In this document: piece by piece, positions 5,463 through 7,922 of the stretch
Position numbering within the stretch: position 1 is the first letter of the stretch
Layout: each line of letters opens with the position of its first letter
Assembly: GCA_964418755.1 (NCBI GenBank)
Contig: CAYQNS010000177.1
Coordinates: 1-7,922, forward strand
Source of the DNA: 4572-123 sp964418755
GTDB lineage: Bacteria > Desulfobacterota > Desulfobacteria > Desulfobacterales > 4572-123
DNA: 7,922 bases
Direction: 5' to 3'
The notes under the pieces: generated by a model
The model's input: the letters and a program-made list of their open reading frames with translations, nothing else
Told to the model about the DNA's origin: nothing
The model's database searches: none
Made by a program: the position numbers and the translations under genes

Positions 5463-6860
5463 GTGGTGGATCAAAAAGAAGCAATATTGCAGGAAGCAAC
5501 ACGAGCCCTGGAATTCATATTAAAAGACAGCTTAAATACAGACGACAAAGAACAAATTGTTAAAGAATCCATCGAACATTTTACCGAACACGTGAATCCG
5601 GATTGGCTGCGATATTACAAATTAATTTCAAGAAATGCCGTGCTGGTTGAATGGGAGGATTCCAAAGAAGCGTTCAAAGATCCACACGGGAATGAATTTA
5701 TCGATTGCCTGGGCGGCTTCGGCATCAACATCGTCGGACATCAAAATATCGAGATTATAAAAGCCGTGGCGGCCCAGTTGAATCGCCAGGCGCTTCATAA
5801 TCACGAGTTATTTGATCCATTGCGCGGGTATTTGGCCAAGTTGGTTTCCATGAGTGCACCCGGCAATTTAAAATACGTCCATTTTTGCAGTGAAGGAGCG
5901 GAAGCGATTGAATTGGCGCTTAGTCTGGCCCGAATGACTTCCGACAATTGCTTTATTATTTCTACGGTAAACGCCTTTCACGGTAAAAAATTCGGGGGTT
6001 TATCAGGCACGGGAAAAGCGACTTGCCGCAAATTAAATCTTCCAATGATTCAGGATGTACAATACGTTGAATTCGGTAATGCGGAAGCCGCCGAAACAGC
6101 AATTAAAAGTCTGATTGCTGTCGGCGAGACAGTGGCTGCCATGATTTTGGAGCCTATTCAGGTTGCAGCCGGAGTTGTGATTCCGCCGGAAGGTTACCTT
6201 CAACAAATTCGTGAAATTTGCGACTGTTACGGAGTGTTGCTGATTATAGATGAAACTCAAACCGGAATGGGAAGAACCGGAATGATTTGGGCCTGCGAAG
6301 ACTATGGGGTAGTTCCCGACATCCTGGTCTTTGGAAATGCATTTGGCGGCGGGGTTATGCCAATTACGGGCATTATTATCAAAGAACATCTCTGGGTAGA
6401 AGAATTGGCAGAAAATCCCTGGATATTAGGCCAATCTACATCCGGGGGTACTCCTCTGGCTTGTGCGGCGGCTATTGCAACAATTAAATTTATTATTGAA
6501 AACGATATTCCTGGTCAAATTGCGCAGAAGGGCGATTATATCATGGAGAAGTTGAAAAATCTCCAGAGGAGATACCCAATTCTGCTGGACGTCCGCGGAA
6601 AAGGCCTTCTTATCGCCCTGGAATATCCGACCCCGGAAATCGGCACGGCCGTATCTCAAGCGCTTTTTCAAAGAGGAGTGGTGACCGGGGGAGCGTTTAA
6701 TAACGCAAAAATTATTCGAATTGAGCCCGCGGGAGTGATTAGCTTTGAAACCATCGACAAAATTGTTGCCAAGTTGGATAAAGCTATGTCGGTTGTAGAC
6801 CAAGAATTCGCACTAAATTCGAGCCAGTCTGTGCCCAATGCGGTTTCTTTAACAAACTGA
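5463..6860 (+). CDS. Class III aminotransferase homologue (putrescine aminotransferase family) lacking the catalytic lysine
   Basis: This 465-residue fold-type I protein resembles PatA/YgjG putrescine aminotransferases along its length: a helical N-terminal extension (1-50), AFHGKKFGGLSGTGKAT from 171, LEPIQVAAGVVIPPEGYL from 229, IIDETQTGMGRTG at 261-273, GGGVMP at 295-300, GGTPLACAAA near 328, and NNAKIIRIEP at 413-422. Key changes are visible. The Schiff-base position of family members (Lys in AKALGGGVMP) is Asn292, codon AAT at 6336-6338, in FGNAFGGGVMP. The phosphate-site NSGAE is SEGAE, putting Glu154 where Ser is usual. DEVQ is DETQ. Asp263 for the pyridine nitrogen, Phe172-His173 and Arg419 remain. 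It follows a sigma-54 promoter and precedes mtbB by 134 bases. The open, full-length frame argues against a pseudogene. It may be a pseudoenzyme, a partner of the other aminotransferase, or a PLP/PMP enzyme with unusual chemistry. Start: GTG with GAGGTG seven bases upstream. Confidence 0.85.
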   Translation: MVDQKEAILQEATRALEFILKDSLNTDDKEQIVKESIEHFTEHVNPDWLRYYKLISRNAVLVEWEDSKEAFKDPHGNEFIDCLGGFGINIVGHQNIEIIKAVAAQLNRQALHNHELFDPLRGYLAKLVSMSAPGNLKYVHFCSEGAEAIELALSLARMTSDNCFIISTVNAFHGKKFGGLSGTGKATCRKLNLPMIQDVQYVEFGNAEAAETAIKSLIAVGETVAAMILEPIQVAAGVVIPPEGYLQQIREICDCYGVLLIIDETQTGMGRTGMIWACEDYGVVPDILVFGNAFGGGVMPITGIIIKEHLWVEELAENPWILGQSTSGGTPLACAAAIATIKFIIENDIPGQIAQKGDYIMEKLKNLQRRYPILLDVRGKGLLIALEYPTPEIGTAVSQALFQRGVVTGGAFNNAKIIRIEPAGVISFETIDKIVAKLDKAMSVVDQEFALNSSQSVPNAVSLTN

Positions 6861-6994
6861 AAATGATGACCTGCCGTCTGGAAGATACTGTTGGAATGTA
6901 TATCCTTGGGTTATAACATTTATCAATGATCGGTCGACCCCAGTATATTACGCGTAAAGCGGACAATGAACTGAAAGAAAAAAGGAGAAAAATA

Positions 6995-7922
6995 ATGTCG
7001 GACCGCATTTGGGTTAGGATGGGTGACGGAGAACGCGTCTCAATGGCCCGGGCTGAAGTAAAAAAAGATTTGTTGGCGGGGACACAGGATGCCGCCGACA
7101 AGGGCCGGATCCCGGAGCTCACGCAGGAAGAACTGGATCAGTTGTTTGAGATTTTCGCCGATCCGAATCGTATTGTCGCTGTTTCCCCGGGTGAAGAAGT
7201 CATCACCACCGATGACGGGGCCTCCGGTATAATGGTGGTGGATCAACCCGATGGCGGGACCGCTTTGCCCATGGGATATTTCAATGCCGTTTTGGCTTTT
7301 GAGCGCATATGTTGTGCAGATACGGCAGGCATGGGGCATTACGATTACAGTTGCAAACCCGTAAAATCGATCATCAATTACGAGAAGCAGCGCTATTACA
7401 TGTATTCCCAGGCCACTACGATCCCGTTGATTTACGGCACCCAACCCAACCTGGGGTTATACTTCCAGCCGGACGGTCCTTTCCCCAACGCTGCCGAACT
7501 GATTCCTCAGGGTAAAATCGAGGAAGCCCGCCGCGCCCAGGAAATGGCCGCCGAGGTCCTGATCGAAGACCTGGTATTTTGTGCCAAAGAGCTCTACGGA
7601 GTCGGTTGCGACGGGTTTAATTTTGACACCAGCGGCTCGGCCGGCGACGCTGATTTTTATGCCACCCTCAAGGCAGTTGCTGAGTTGAAGACCATCGCCC
7701 CCGATATGGCGATTGAAGTAGGAATGGCCAGTGAGTTTGTTCTCGGCCTTCACGGGGGTATCGAATACAACGGCAAACGCCTGGCGGGCATGTTCCCCCA
7801 CGAACAGGTTAAGGTGGTCGAGGAAGCCGGAGCGGATATTTTCGGACCGGCCATTAACGTCAGCACGACCGCATCTACACCGTGGAACCTTGCCCGTGCG
7901 GTGACTTTTGTCAAGGAAACGG
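6995..7922 (+). CDS. mtbB: Dimethylamine:corrinoid methyltransferase MtbB, N-terminal 309 codons (3' end outside window)
   Basis: MtbB is a cytoplasmic TIM-barrel enzyme that demethylates dimethylamine and methylates the Co(I) corrinoid of MtbC. The first 309 codons are open here. Features I recognise from Methanosarcina MtbB include RMGDGERV at 8-15, the AGTQDAAD region near 28-35, HYDYSCKPVK at 105-114, PNLGLYFQPDGPF at 141-153, DGFNFDTSGSAGD at 206-218, GMASEFVLGLHG near 243-254 and WNLARAVTFVK at 297-307. The ATG at 6995 has AGGAG at 6983-6987. An in-frame ATG at 6926 would add 23 residues without a good ribosome site or family support. Methanosarcina MtbB is about 467 residues with pyrrolysine (in-frame UAG) near residue 356, so that codon would fall about 140 bases past the window end. 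The gene looks richer in G and C than the aminotransferase upstream. A homologue acting on another dimethylated amine is possible given the aminotransferases. Confidence 0.9.
   Translation, partial: MSDRIWVRMGDGERVSMARAEVKKDLLAGTQDAADKGRIPELTQEELDQLFEIFADPNRIVAVSPGEEVITTDDGASGIMVVDQPDGGTALPMGYFNAVLAFERICCADTAGMGHYDYSCKPVKSIINYEKQRYYMYSQATTIPLIYGTQPNLGLYFQPDGPFPNAAELIPQGKIEEARRAQEMAAEVLIEDLVFCAKELYGVGCDGFNFDTSGSAGDADFYATLKAVAELKTIAPDMAIEVGMASEFVLGLHGGIEYNGKRLAGMFPHEQVKVVEEAGADIFGPAINVSTTASTPWNLARAVTFVKET

Noticed and set aside
6378..6386. Lys307 in the second aminotransferase-like protein as a substitute Schiff-base lysine
   Set aside because: It is 15 residues from the aligned catalytic position, in a segment after the GGGVMP loop that should point away from the cofactor site.
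6864..6917. 17-codon frame between the aminotransferase-like gene and mtbB
   Set aside because: It is too short, has no ribosome binding site of its own and no recognisable features.
6926..6994. In-frame ATG 23 codons upstream of the chosen mtbB start
   Set aside because: It lacks a good ribosome binding site, and the added residues do not match the MtbB N-terminus, which begins shortly before the MGDG motif as in the chosen start.

Overview
The window looks like chromosomal DNA of an anaerobic Gram-negative bacterium, most likely a Desulfobacterota (deltaproteobacterial) sulfate reducer or relative. This is inferred from three things: a beta-barrel-like C-terminus ending in Phe at the left edge, corrinoid-dependent methyltransferase parts of the kind found in strict anaerobes, and sigma-54 control with classic -24/-12 promoters. 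No rRNA, tRNA, CRISPR array or insertion sequence was seen.

Layout, left to right. (1) 1-266: the 3' end of a probable outer-membrane protein gene on the + strand. (2) 267-698: a gap with no convincing gene. (3) 2771 down to 699, minus strand: a class III aminotransferase of the glutamate-1-semialdehyde aminomutase type, then a B12-binding corrinoid protein of the MtbC/MttC/MtmC type. (4) 5020 down to 3212, minus strand: a GAF-PAS-AAA+-Fis sigma-54 activator. (5) 5463 to the right edge, plus strand: a second class III aminotransferase-like protein (putrescine aminotransferase family, with Asn where the catalytic Lys should be), then the first 309 codons of a dimethylamine:corrinoid methyltransferase (mtbB).

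The locus is strikingly symmetric. Two outward-pointing transcripts flank the activator gene, and each encodes an aminotransferase-fold protein followed by one half of a methyltransferase pair (corrinoid protein on the left, substrate methyltransferase on the right). Each transcript has a correctly spaced sigma-54 promoter (2965-2980 on minus, 5237-5252 on plus). Upstream of each promoter are three copies of an imperfect palindrome, approximately ATCTYA-N4-TGAGAT, at matching distances: centres 78, 156 and 176 bp from the -24 GG on the left, and 78, 158 and 178 bp on the right. These are most simply read as binding sites of the activator encoded between them.

Working model (inference): the activator senses a signal, perhaps a methylated amine, through its GAF/PAS region and turns on both transcripts. 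MtbB moves a methyl group from a dimethylated amine to the cobalt of the corrinoid protein, which passes it to central C1 metabolism through genes not in this window. The two aminotransferase-fold proteins suggest the substrate or its demethylated product carries an amino group that is processed further, so it may not be simple dimethylamine. The Lys-less member may be a pseudoenzyme or have an altered chemistry. The window ends just before the place where family mtbB genes carry an in-frame UAG pyrrolysine codon, so that point cannot be decided here.
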